This document shows, one piece after another, positions 43,800 through 55,444 of a DNA stretch of 64,000 nt. Made by a program: the position numbers and the translations under genes. This stretch comes from Linderina pennispora. Lineage: Eukaryota; Kickxellomycota; Kickxellomycetes; Kickxellales; Kickxellaceae. Each line of letters starts with the position of its first letter. The stretch's first letter is position 1. The stretch is taken from assembly GCF_002104995.1 (NCBI RefSeq), contig NW_024468259.1, forward strand, positions 620,001 through 684,000. The letters run 5' to 3'. Below the pieces are notes generated by a model, which was not told the origin of the DNA, did not search any database, and was given only the letters and a program-made list of their open reading frames with translations.

Positions 43800-44317
43800 T
43801 TATCCGGGTATGCTTCTATGCTCTTCCCACTTGCGCACCTGCTCTATCGGCAGAATGCGTGGCGACACAAGATACGACCTTGGGCCTCTGAGGCTGATGT
43901 CGCCCAAATCTGACATGGACACCGCCCCAACCCCGACCGCAGCTTTCCCCCACCGCGCCCCCTGCCCATCGCCGCGATACCTGCCCATCAACACCGACTT
44001 GACGTATTTGACCTTGTGCTGCCAGAAACTAAGCCGGCGGATCCCGCCCGCCGTCACTGGCACCAGCACGCCGCGCCGATTCCACGGATGCTGGCTCCAA
44101 TGCGCCCGAAGGCCCTCGAAGCTGGCAAACGACGCACTGCACATGGCCGTCGGGCACTGGTATCTCTCCGGCACTGTCGGCTGCCCATCCACTGTTGCCA
44201 CCACAAAGTAGTCGTGATGTAAGCCGCGCATCTGCTGGGGGCATCGGGAACAATGCGATCCAGCAGCTCCGTCACGCGCGCTGTTGGCGATGGCGGGCAC
44301 TGGGTTAAGTCCGACAT
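43800..44317 (-). CDS. Single C2H2-like zinc-finger protein (one frame break)
   Basis: The start at 44317 gives 'MSDLTQCPPSPTARVTELLD'. After a C5 run near 44247, where one C appears to be missing, the frame continues 'MRGLHHDYFVVATVDGQPTV' and then a finger-like motif 'CPTAMCSASFASFEGLRAHW' ending in H-x3-H ('HWSQH'). A conserved-looking C-terminal block follows ('LSFWQHKVKYVKSVLMG', 'YLVSPRILPIEQVRKWEEH'). About 172 residues. A single finger plus a novel C-terminal block does not identify a family, and DNA binding is a guess. It lies directly downstream of the next small gene on the same strand. Confidence 0.5.
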
Positions 44318-44364
44318 GCTGCGCACACTTCGCCGTGTCTGATATGCTGACTACAGTCGGAGAG

Positions 44365-44662
44365 CTAGGACTCAGACGATGCCTCCCAGGATTCAGTGTC
44401 TTTGCGCTGCATGCGCTGCTGCATCAGTACGTCCAGTGCTGGAACTGACGTGGTTATTGGTGCCGGTGCGTCCACACGCGTAATCACCGGCCGCGGGCTT
44501 GGCATTACGCTGTTTCCGGCGTGTGGATCCGCTCAGTATCGAAAAATTCGACTGCCGCCGGCTGTTTGCCGATGCTGATCGCCGCAGCCCCTTGATTCGC
44601 TGGATGCTCGGGAACTCCAGGGACCCCCGTAGTGACTGCGCGCTAGTCTCACTGTCTGCCAT
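44365..44662 (-). CDS. Small hypothetical protein, Ser/Arg-rich (one frame break)
   Basis: ATG at 44662 opens 'MADSETSAQSLRGSLEFPSI', then a basic Ser/Arg stretch ('SASANSRRQSNFSILS'). At about 44528 a one-base shift leads into a more protein-like frame ('NSVMPSPRPVITRVDAPAPI') that ends 'LMQQRMQRKDTESWEASSES' at the TAG at 44365-44367. About 98 residues, predicted disordered. A TATATA element at 44796-44801 lies 134 bp upstream. It is 47 bp from the zinc-finger gene on the same strand. I do not recognise it. Confidence 0.4.
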
Positions 44663-47234
44663 GTCTGGCGTAAATAACTTTATATGTACAAAAAATAGAC
44701 TGCTGCGGCTGGAATAAGACCTCAGAGGAAACAAAGAAGGTGGTGGCGGGCGAAAGGTGCCGGCGTAGAAATTTGCAAACAAGCTTCCACTTTTGTATAT
44801 ATGCGCTCAGCGTCCTTATTCTGACATCTCTTGAAGCCACCTTGTCACAGTGGGGAGAGGCAATCCATGCCTGATAAAGCCTTATGCACCTGGTGGGCGA
44901 TTCACCTGTTTTTTCCCATCAACGAGGGGGTTGTCACATGAGTACAGCTGATGTCCTGGCTGCATTATTCGCCGCTCACTCCTCTCGCCCAAGGTTGGGA
45001 ACACCTGCTGTTTGCCAGCACATTGCTGACCCGGTGGCCAGCTGCTTGTATTAAATTCCAATATACCCTGAGGTCACAGTATACCGGTACATTGCCTCCA
45101 CTGTCTATAGAATGTGCCTTGTTTATTAGTCTTGTCATCTGCCTGCATCATTCGCTGGCAGCCGGAAATTACTCCCGAAGCCAGCTGAGAACAAAATAAT
45201 CTCTGCCTGCGCATTTGTCCAGACTGGTACTAATTCGGGAACAGGCTCCAGTCTATGCGTGGACAAACCTGCATGTCTTTAAAGAGCCACGCCAAGGAAT
45301 TAATTCGGGGGAGGAAGCGGAGCGGAAGGCAGTGCTGATGACATGGGTCATGCTCATAACACCTTGTGACATGGAGCATAAGCTGCCTGCATAAATGTTG
45401 CTCAGATTCATTGATTTAATTGGCACTATGACTTCCTCCTGGCTGGCTATGCCATTACAGCTATTCAATATCCGGCCTCGGCAATGAATGGTGTCGAGCA
45501 TATGTCGTAGGTTGTCGGCGGTGATCGATGCACTCATTTGCCTAGGAGAACTAGTAACTAAACTGCAGCCCCCTTACACTCTTACCTGCTGCTCCAAGGG
45601 CGAAGGCTCCTCCTAGCTTTTTAGGGTAAGCTATTGACTAACCTGATACACTCTCATTGTGAGAAGCACTAGGTGGCTGATAGTCTGTAGTACCGCCTGT
45701 GCCAGAAGCTATTTCCATTTTCTGCTCAATTTTTTCGCTTACTACGGTTTCCGTTGTTTTGGTCGACTCTTTTTTATTAGTCTCAGGACCGATGGCCTAC
45801 ATTGAGATACCTGTTGCTCTCGGTTGCGAAATATACCTGGATTGTACATGAGATTGGGGATATTAAATATCCTCTTCTTCCTTCCACTTATGTCAGCTCT
45901 GGTCCAGAAATAATGTGCAGTTTATATAGATTGATGGGAAGCAGCGAGTATATCTGCTTATTCTGAATAAAATGTGCTTTAGTGCTTATAAGTGTGCCAG
46001 CTAAGCCAATCGTTAGGATTCAGCTATTAGCTGTACGTTTACCAGCTGGCCCCATTCATATGGATAGCTACCCTCTTTCTTATTTTCATAATCCACATTG
46101 TTTAGACATTTAAAAGTGAAGGCGGTTGAATGATGATGTTGAACATCCCAGCAACAGTAAAACATGAAATTCTGGACACGCTTAAAATAAATTAGCAAAA
46201 TGCTATTGAAAGCAGAGGCATCTGCAACGAAGAGATGCTGCACCTGCTTTACAGTCTACCTCACCAAGAGAAGACCCATGAGGTGCCCCTTCCTATGCAA
46301 AACTTCTGCAGGTAGGGCAAGGAAACAAGATATATTTATTGCACCATGTCCCTGTGGTTGGCACATAGCGTACTCTGCTTCAAAGCTGTTGAGTAAAGAA
46401 GTGTGAAACTGTGGAACTTTACAAAATGTGACACAGCATCTAACCCTTAGTAGCACTGAGTGCTGTTTATTCATCCTGGGATATCGGGGAAGGCAATTCA
46501 TAGTGAGGGATAACTATGGATGAGTTTCTCCAGACGCTTCAGCTGCCTCAGCAATGGCCAGGACACTACCTATTGAGCTGCATTTCCCTTGCTGGAATTC
46601 ATATCCCCTTTCCTGAATGCAAGCTTCATAAAAAAAGAATTCTTTTGGTGTGGCAGGAATTCAACAGTAGTGAAATAGCCTGGAAATATACCTAGGCGAA
46701 AAGTGAAATAAGAGCAGAATATACTTTTGAAGAATGGTGTGAGCCATGGAAAGCAACTAGCAAGTAAATTATCATGCTGAAGTATTCTGCTGAAATATTC
46801 TGCTAGCTAAGCACTGGCACCCAGAACAAAAGCCATGCTAGTAACCAGTCGCTTCTAGACTTGCACTCGGAGTAGAACGCAAAGATAGGTTTCACTTGAG
46901 CTGGGTTTATCATCAAAAACAATGTTGCCTGCCTTTCTGCCAATTTCCAGCAGAAAAATCAGCCTACTCGCAATGGCCTGACAATTTCATTAAAATACAT
47001 CCCAGTATCCTACTTCATCTTTGCCACATACTTGAGAATTAAGTAGAATATAATGTGCACGGGTAATTAGATAAATTTACAAACTAAGCGCAGAGTCCAG
47101 TAGTCGCTGCCAATTCATGTGTATCCGAGCAGCACCCTGAGCTCAACCAGCGTCCTCCATATCCTGCTTCGACATGGCATCGGCCGAGCCTGTATTTCCT
47201 TGCTCGTTGATGATCCTCAATAATCCCGCTGCTA
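44663..47234. other. Long AT-rich spacer
   Basis: About 2.6 kb. A frame at 45,253-45,537 (minus) is open for 94 codons with a possible splice acceptor just upstream, but has no recognisable domain. The remainder has dense stops in all frames. Confidence 0.5.
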
Positions 47235-48236
47235 CTACTTGTGAACAATGGCCGCTGGGCAACAGCCACTGCAGCACTGATGTTCGACGGCGCCGTATTC
47301 ATGTACCTTGTGCATATGGTAGATATGGGCAGACCGCTTATCGCACAAGGTGCCCGCAGGTCGTGCACTTTTTGGCCTTGACAACCGGCAAGCCAGGGAT
47401 TTTCTGGATACGCGTGCCCCTGCACGACTCTAGCCCACACCTTGTAGCTTGCTGCGTCGTGGGGCGATGACTGGTGATTCCTCGAGAAAGCGCTTGGCAG
47501 CGGTAATGGTTCTATTGGAGGGCATAAATTTGCGCGGCGAATGTGGATGGCTAACGCACCAGACAAAAGTGCTTGCGGATCTCGGGCATTATTACGGCGT
47601 ATCGACACATGTTGCAAATAACCAGGCGTGTCGGGGCATGGAGGTATAGGCCAAGTTTTCCGAGCGGTGTGCTGGCATCCAGTTCCTAAATAAAAAACCA
47701 AAAACCAGGAGGCTGGAGTTGCCTGATTTAGTGACCATGTCACTGCGCAGCCCCAGTGGGCTAAAAGCAGAAAATAGCATACCTGACTGTCCTCCTCCGC
47801 ACCAGCACTAGCCACAGCCTCGTTATTTGATGGTGCGGGTTTCTCTGTTGATTTCGCGGCAGGGGTTTGCAGGCTGCTGCCCGTGTTCGTTGGACGGTAT
47901 CTTTGACTCTGGTTTCTGGTCGAGCCTCCTACGCGCCTCCTCCATGCACGCCTGGCAGTGGTATTTGTGGACGCTAATCATATTGACAATTGTAATGTCT
48001 TTGCCACAAAGGCACTCGACGCGGTTATCAGCGTGCTTTTGGAACTCAATAACGACCTTGCCCAGGAACTTTATTCGCACGACGGGCAGGTGAGAGACGC
48101 GGTGGCGGTAGAGCTTCAGGCTGGTTTGGAATATTTCGCCGCAGTCGCGGCACCCGAATCTGCCATGGGCATGTCTGCCGCGGATGCCATAGTTGTCACG
48201 GATGGGTTTGGAGGTTGTTGGAATATCGTCGGTCAT
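47235..48236 (-). CDS. OrsD-like (DUF3505-type) zinc-finger protein, frame-disrupted
   Basis: Start at 48236. N-terminal finger 'FGCRDCGEIFQTSLKLYRHR' (C2H2) is followed by a second Cys/His set ('VECLCGKDI', 'HKYHCQACMEEARRRL'). A one-base shift near 47875 and a phase-0 intron (47686-47782, CAG|GTATGC...TTTAG|GAA) lead to 'LVICNMCRYAVIMPEIRKHF' (C-x2-C-x12-H). Further shifts follow before 'KIPGLPVVKAKKCTTCGHLV' and 'SAHIYHMHKVHEYG', ending at 47235. The pair 'ICxxCxYAV...H' and 'IPGLPV..C..C....H-x3-H' is the arrangement I associate with fungal OrsD/DUF3505 proteins, whose biochemical role is unknown; some occur in mobile-element-rich regions. About four frame changes. Confidence 0.5.
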
Positions 48237-48622
48237 ATTGGCAGCGGAAGAGTACGCGGTTAGTAAAAAGGCAATGGAAAACAGCGGGGTGGAAATGGCG
48301 GTGGTAGCGAGACTCGTTGTTTTTATGTTTGTCTATTTAACTGTCTAGTTGTGGAGAGTATGCACGTGGAAAGTCTGGCATTTCCAGAGGAGGGAGGTAG
48401 GGATGGGTGGTGATCATTTTGCGTATACCTGGCACTTTTGAAAAGTTTCAAAGCGACAAAAAAGTTTCAAATAAAAGTCCCAAAATATCGCACCCCTGCA
48501 CACTGTGTAAACTCAAAAACGATCCGATTTTTATATCTGCACGCGTGATACAACGAAATTTCAACTCCGTTATTTACATTTCCAATTCTTTACAAAAAAA
48601 ACATATAAAAACGACGCAAGAA
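48237..48622. promoter_or_regulatory. Divergent promoter region, OrsD-like gene / BRR2
   Basis: 386 bp between the two start codons, AT-rich toward BRR2, with A-rich sequence immediately before its ATG. No other gene. Confidence 0.45.
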
Positions 48623-51600
48623 ATGCCAGAGGAGCTCACCAAGGAGCAGCAGAAGCTGTACCAGTACGCTGGCAATTCAAATCTCGTACTTCAGTCTGAC
48701 CGCTCCGGGCTGGCGCGGCGGGGCGAGCGCGGCAAGGAAGTCGAGTCATTGTATGGCAAAATCGATGCGCGCGACATGGGCGCTAATGTGCGGCATGAAG
48801 CGCCCCCCAAGGCGCCGACACAAGGCAAAACCAGTTCAGAGGAACTCCGCAGCATCGAGCGCAAGCGGCAGAGGACGCGAGCAGCGCGCCCTGCGGACAA
48901 ACTATGGATACACGAATATTCTGGCGGCAACCGAAGACATCGAGGGTGTAGCGTATCGCCCGCGGTCGCGCGAGACGCGACGCGTCTGGGAGATGATATT
49001 GGCACAGGCGCGGAAATACCTGGGCGACCAAGCACCCGAGGTCCTGATGTCGGCGACCGACGAGGCACTGGCTGTGCTGAAGAACGATAATGTCAGGGAG
49101 CGCGAGAAGAAAAAGCAAGTGAGAAGCCCTTTTTGGCGCCAGCGTTCCGGAGACTGAGTTCAGCGTGTTTATTCAGCTGGCACGCCAGATCACTGACTAC
49201 GAGGATGAACCCATGGAGGTTGATGCAGGCAGGCCGGATGCGCAGTCGGGCATGGCTGTAGTCTTTGATGGCGAGGAGGAGGAGGAGGAGGCAGGCAGGG
49301 CAGTTTGTTGTCGATGGCGAGAGCAGCGGCAGCGACAGCGAAGATGACGAGGACAGAAAAGCGCCAGAAGATCATGGCTCCGATGTTGGCAGCGTCCAGG
49401 GCGATGATGAGGCAGGCGGATACCGGACAGTCATCCACGGGTATCATGAGAAGAACGCGCGGAAGCTGAAACCAGCGCAATGCCGAGCAGGCCACAGCTC
49501 TAGCGGCCGCAGCATCGACGACTACCAGCTTCGGCAAAGACGCTGCAGACGATGGCTCTGACACAGAGATGGTCGATGCCCCGGACCGGCTGCCGCCGCG
49601 CAGCATCGATGCGTTCTGGCTGCAGCGTGAGATCGGTAAACACTTCCCTGACCACATGGCTGTGCAAGAGAAGACGCGTGAGGCGCTGCGGCTGCTGGCG
49701 AATCGGCGGCTGGCGGCGGGCGAGCTGGAGAACGAGCTGGCGGAGCTATTCGACTACGACCATTTCGAGACGGTGCAGGTGCTGGTGCAGAACCGTGAAC
49801 TGATCGTATGGGGCATGAAGCTGGCGCGGGCAGAGGCGGAGGACGACTCGCAGCAAAAGACAGGGATTGAAGAGGAGATGCGCGAGAATGGGCTAGGGTG
49901 GATTGTGGATGCGCGCAATGGTATCGAGGCACAGCAACAGCCGCCACAGCAGCCGCCACAGCAAAGGCAGAGTGCGAGCAGCCAGGACGTGGTCATGGAG
50001 GAGGCCAAGGCAAATGAGCCCAGGGATTTTGAGCCCAGGCAGACCATTGATCTTGCAGAGTTGGCGTTTACGCAGGGCGGGCATTTGATGACCAATGAGA
50101 AGTGGGTGCCACCCAAGGGCGCCGAGAAGGTTGTCATGCCCGGGTATGAGGAGATCCGCGTACCAGCACCCGAACGGCCCCCGCCGGCGGGTGACGACGA
50201 GCCAATTGTATCGATCACCGACTTGCCCGAGTGGTCACGCACAGCGTTCCCCGGGGCCAAGGAGCTGAACCGCGTGCAGAGCCGCGTCTACCCGATCGCC
50301 TTCCAGGCCGATGACAACATGCTGATCTGCGCGCCAACAGGTGCGGGTAAGACGAACTGCGCGGCGCTGACAATGATGCGGACGATTGGACAGTTCCGCG
50401 ATTCAGCAACGGGCGAGATCAACGTGGATCAGTTCAAGATGGTCTATATAGCGCCAATGAAGGCCCTGGTTGCCGAAGTGGCGGGGTCGTTCAGCAAGCG
50501 GCTGGCCCCGCTGGGGATATCGGTGGCAGAGCTGACCGGTGACTCGCAGCTGACAAAGCAGCAGATTGCAGCGACGCAGCTGATTGTGACGACGCCGGAG
50601 AAGTGGGATGTGATTACGCGCAAGGGCGGCGAGGGCAGCTACACGCAGCTGGTGCGGTTGGTGATCATTGACGAAATCCACCTGTTGCATGATGACCGCG
50701 GGCCAGTGCTCGAGGCGCTGGTGTGCCGGCTGCTGCGCACGCAGGAGCAGACGCAGCAGCGCGTGCGGCTGGTGGGCCTGAGCGCGACACTGCCGAACTA
50801 CGAGGATGTGGCAACGTTTCTGCGGGTGCCGCGGGACCGGGCGCTGTTCCACTTTGATGCGCGGTTCCGGCCGTGTCCGCTGCAGCAGGAGTTTGTAGGC
50901 ATAACCGAGAAGAAGCACATCAAGCGGCTGGAGCGCATGGACCAGGTGTGCTACGACAAGGTGAAGAAGCACGCGCAAGGCAGCCAGGTGCTGGTGTTTG
51001 TGCATTCGCGCAAAGGAGACTGTGCGCACAGCGCAGCGGCTGCGGGATATGGCGATTGAGGAGTCGCAAACAGGTCTGTTTGTCAAGACAGGCAGCGCGA
51101 CCAGCGCAATTCTGGAGGATGCGGCAGAGTCAACGCGCGACCAGGCACTAAAGGAGCTGCTACCGTTTGGGTTTGGCTGCCACCACGCCGGCATGTCCAA
51201 GGCGGACCGCGGGCAGATGGAGGACTTGTTCGCAAATGGGCGGCTGAAGGTGCTGGTGTCGACGGCGACGCTGGCATGGGGAGTCAATCTGCCTGCCCAC
51301 GCGGTGATTATCAAGGGCACGCAGGTGTACAATCCTGAGAAGGGCTGCTGGTGTGAGCTGTCGCCGCAAGACGTGCTGCAAATGCTAGGACGTGCGGGCC
51401 GCCCGCAGTACGACACGTTCGGTGAGGGCGTGATCATCACGAACCACGGCGAGCTGCGGTACTACCTGTCGCTGCTGAACCAGCAGTTGCCAATCGAGTC
51501 TCAGCTCATGTCGCGGCTCGCCGACGCACTAAATGCTGAGGTGGCGCTGGGCACGATCCGGTCGCGCAATGACGCGGTGGACTGGCTCGGATACACGTAC

Positions 51601-54600
51601 CTGTATGTGCGCATGCTGCGAAGCCCGTCGGTGTACGGAGTGCCCGGTGGCGAGATCGATGAGGACCCGGCGTTGGTGGGGCGGCGTGCAGAGCTTGTGC
51701 ATGCAGCGGCCGTGGAGCTTGCGCGTAGCGCAATGGTGCAGTACGACCACAAGACCGGGAGGCTCGCGTCCACCGATCTGGGACGCGTGGCGTCGCATTA
51801 CTACATCAGCCACCGGTCCATGGCGGTTTACCAGCAGGACCTGCGCGCAGACGCCAGCGACATCGACATTCTGCGTGTGTTCTCTCTGTCTGACGAGTTC
51901 CGGCTGATTCCGGTGCGCGCCGAGGAGCGTGTAGAGCTGCAGCGGCTGCTGGAGCGCGTGCCGGTGCCGATGCGCGAGTCAGCCGACAGCCCGCAGGCCA
52001 AGATCAACGTATTGCTGCAGGCGCACATCGCCAGTCTGGGGTTGACGGGCTTTGCGCTGGTGTCGGATATGGTCTATGTGACGCAGTCGGCGGGGCGGAT
52101 TTTCCGGGCGCTGTTTGAGCTGTGTCTGCGTCGCGGGTGGGCGCGGGCAGCGCACCGCGTGCTAGGTTGGTGCAAGCAGGTGGAACGGCGCATGTGGTTG
52201 ACGATGACGCCGCTGCGGCAGTTCGGGCGGGCCTGCCCCACAGATCTGGTGCGGTCGGTTGAGCGCAAGCCGTTCCCGTGGGCGCGCTACGTTGACCTCT
52301 CGGCGCAAGAGCTGGGCGAGCTGGTCGGGTCGCCCAAGGCTGGTCGCCTATTGCACGGCCTGGTGCACCTGGTGCCGCGCCTGGAGGTTAGCGCGCACGT
52401 GCAGCCGCTGACGCGGTCGCTGCTACGGTTCGAGCTGCGGCTCACCCCTGATTTCCGGTGGCAGGACGCGGTGCATGGCGCGGCTGAGCAGTTCTGGATC
52501 TGGGTCGAGGATGCCGATGGCGAGCGGATGCTGCACTCGGAGCTGTTTGTGCTGAAGAAGCTGTATGTGGGGCAGGAGCACGTGACTGAGTTCACCTGCG
52601 CACTGACTGAGCCGCTGCCGCCGCAGTACTTTGTGTGCGTGACCAGCGACCGGTGGATCGGCGCTGAGACGCGCCTGGCTGTGTCGTTCAAGTACCTGAG
52701 TCTCCCGACAAGGCTATGCCGCCAACCGAGCTGTTGGACATGCAGCCGCTGAGGGTCTCGGAGCTGCATGACGCTGAGTTCGAGTGCGTTTACCAGGCTG
52801 CCGAGTCGCCAATGCAGCGCACCGGTGCCTTCAATGCAGTGCAGACCCAGGCCTTCCATGCGCTGTACCGCACCGACGACAGCGTGCTGATGGGTGCAGC
52901 GCCGGGCTCCGGCAAGACGTTGGCTGGGGAGCTGGCGCTGCTGCGGTTTTTCAAGCACGAGGCGCTGCGGGCGCGAGCTGACGGTGAGGCATATGTACGG
53001 CGGCGGGCTGTGTACCTGGCACCGTTTGCAGCGCTGGCGCGGGCACGAGCACATGAGTGGCAGCAGCGGTTTGCATCGCTGCAGGGCGGAAAGACTGTGG
53101 CGGTTCTGTCAGGCGACCTGGCCGGGCGACTTGAAGCGGATTGAGAACGCACACATTATTGTCTCTACGCCCGGGCCCTGGGATGCGTTGAGCCGCAAGT
53201 GGCGGGCGCGGCAGCATCACGCGGTGCGTGAGATCGGGCTGGTGATTGCCGATGAACTGCATTGGTGTGGCGGCGCCGGACTGGGCTCCGTCGATGATGT
53301 CGTCAGCGGCTCGGACTATGGTGCTGGCGCGGACCTTGTCGGCGACCAGCTGGCGGCCACATATGAGGTTGTTGTTAGCCGCGTGCGCTACATGGCGGCC
53401 GAGATCGAGCGGCCCATCCGCATCATTGCCCTGTCAGTCCCATTGGCCAATGCGCGCGATGTGGCTGCGTGGATCGGCGCTCCGCCATCGGCCGTGTTCA
53501 ATTTCTCGCCGGCTGTGCGCCCAGTGCCTCTGGAGATCCATATCCAGACGTCAACCATTCCGCATTTTGCGTCGCGTATGGCAGCCCTTGCGGCACCGAC
53601 GTACCGGGCCGTGTGCGGGGACCCGGTGGGCAGCCGGGCAGGGCAGTCGCGGGAGCCGGCGATTGTGTTTGTGCCGAGCCGCCGCCAGTGCCGCGTGGTG
53701 GCTGGCGAGCTGTTGACACTGGCGGCGGCTGATGGCGTGCCGGCCCGGTTCCTTCGGGCGGAGGCTTCTATTATTGAGTCGGCCATTGGACGGGTCGCGG
53801 ACAAGGCACTGCGCGAGTTCCTGGCTTATGGTGTTGGGTACTACCATGAGGCGCTGACGGATGCGGACCGCCAGACCGTTACTGGTTTGTTCGAGGCGGG
53901 CGCCATTCAGGTTTTGGTGGCCAGCCGCGAGACCTGCTGGGCACTGGACTCGGTGCATGCGCAGACCGTGGTGATTATGGGCGCTGAACGCTATAGCGGC
54001 CGTGAGCACCGGTATGTCGACTACAGCATCCCTGATGTGTTGCAGATGATGGGCCGGGCGTCGCGCCCCGGCATCGACACGAAGGGCCTGTGCGTGCTGA
54101 TGTGCATGGCGAACAAGCGCGAGCTGTACAAAAAGTTCCTGTACGAGCCGCTGCCGCTGGAGTCGCGGCTTGATGCGCAGCTGCACGATCCAATGAACAG
54201 CGAAATTGTGGCCAAGACGATCACCAGCAAGCAGGAGGCTGTGGACTACCTGACGTGGACGCTGATGTACCGCCGCCTGGTACAGAACCCGAACTACTAC
54301 GGCCTGCAGGGCACGACGCATCCAGCATCTATCCGACTACCTGTCAGAGCTGGTCGAGTCGACCATCAATGACCTGGTGAGCGCCAAGTGCGTGACCTTG
54401 GATGACGACGAGGTTGGCGTGTCGGCGACCAACCTAGGCATAATCTCGGCCTTCTACCAGATCCGCTACCTGACTGTCGAGATGTTTGCGTTGTCCCTGG
54501 CCGCCAAGACGAAGCTGCGCGGCGTTCTTGACATTGTCTCGGCTGCTGACGAGTTCGAGGCGCTGCCGATCCGCCATCGCGAAGCCCATGTACTGAATAA

Positions 54601-55444
54601 GATTGCGCGGCGCTGCCCACTGGCGCTGCCATCGACTTCCAATGATAGCGACGACGGCCGGTGGAATTCGCCGCGCGTGCGCACCCACCTGCTTCTACAG
54701 GCGCATTTCTCGCGTCTTGCGTTGCCGGCGGATCTGGCGGCCGACCAGGCCTGGGTGTTGGCACGCGTGATGCCGCTGTTGCAGGCGCTGGTGGACGTGG
54801 CTGGGTCGATGGAGTGGCTAGGCGCCGGCATTGGCCTCTATGGAGCTGTCGCAGATGTGCGTGCAGGCCATGTGGGAGGGCCGCGATGCGCTTGGTCAGG
54901 CAGGTGCCGCATCTGGGCGGCTCTGAACGCCTGCAGATGTGCGAGTCCATGCAGGTCGACAGCGTCTTTGCTGTCATGGATATGGAGGATGAGGATCGGG
55001 CCAAGTTGCTCCAGGGGCTGGCGCCAAAGCCAGGTCGCCGAGGTCGCAGCCTATGTGAACCGGTATCCGAACATCGAAGTGGAGTTTGAGGTTGCTGGGG
55101 AGGTGCACGCCAATGGCATTGTTAGCCTTGTGTTGTCGCTGGACCGCGAGTGGGACGAGGAAGAAGAGGGAGATATTCCAGGCCCTGTTATTGCGCCGTT
55201 CTTCCCCTATGCGCGCGCCGAGGGCTGGTGGGTGGTCATTGCCGACGGCCAGACCCTGGTCAATGTGCGCAAGATCAGTGTCGGCAAGGAACTGCAACGC
55301 ACGATCAAGTTTGCCGCGCCTGAAGTCGCCGGGCAGAGGAATCTGAAGATGTTCCTGATGTGCGATGGATATTTGGGGTGCGACCAGGAGCTGGATGTCG
55401 AGTTGGATGTGCTGCCGCCGGAAGAGGAGAGCGACAGCGAATAG
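48623..55444 (+). CDS. BRR2: U5 snRNP spliceosomal RNA helicase BRR2, frame-disrupted
   Basis: Start 'MPEELTKEQQKLYQYAGNSN' is followed by 'LVLQSDRSG', the BRR2-specific opening that separates it from SLH1/ASCC3. Next come 'NYGYTNILAATEDIEGVAYR' and 'FSVFIQLARQITDYEDEPME', then cassette 1: Walker A 'CAPTGAGKTNCA' (~50.34 kb), 'IDEIHLLHDDRGPVLEALV', 'GLSATLPNYEDVATFLRV', 'QMLGRAGRPQYDTFGEG' and a Sec63 unit. Cassette 2 has 'GAAPGSGKTLAGE' (~52.9 kb), the degenerate 'IADELHWCGG', 'MGRASRPGIDTKG' and a second Sec63 unit ending 'DVLPPEEESDSE'. About 2,260 residues. BRR2 unwinds U4/U6 during spliceosome activation; the second cassette is a catalytically weak regulator. One-base breaks lie near 48885, 49115, 49300, 49480, 51015, 52710, 53140, 54320, 54830, 54890 and 55025. 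Confidence 0.92.

Noticed and set aside
45253-45537. 94-codon minus-strand frame with a possible 45-nt intron upstream
   Set aside because: The upstream exon frame meets a stop within about 17 codons, no domain is visible and the region is AT-rich; not enough to call a gene.
48623-55444. BRR2 read as several separate helicase genes or as SLH1/ASCC3
   Set aside because: The blocks are collinear with one tandem-cassette helicase, and the N-terminal 'YAGNSNLVLQSDRS' is specific to BRR2.
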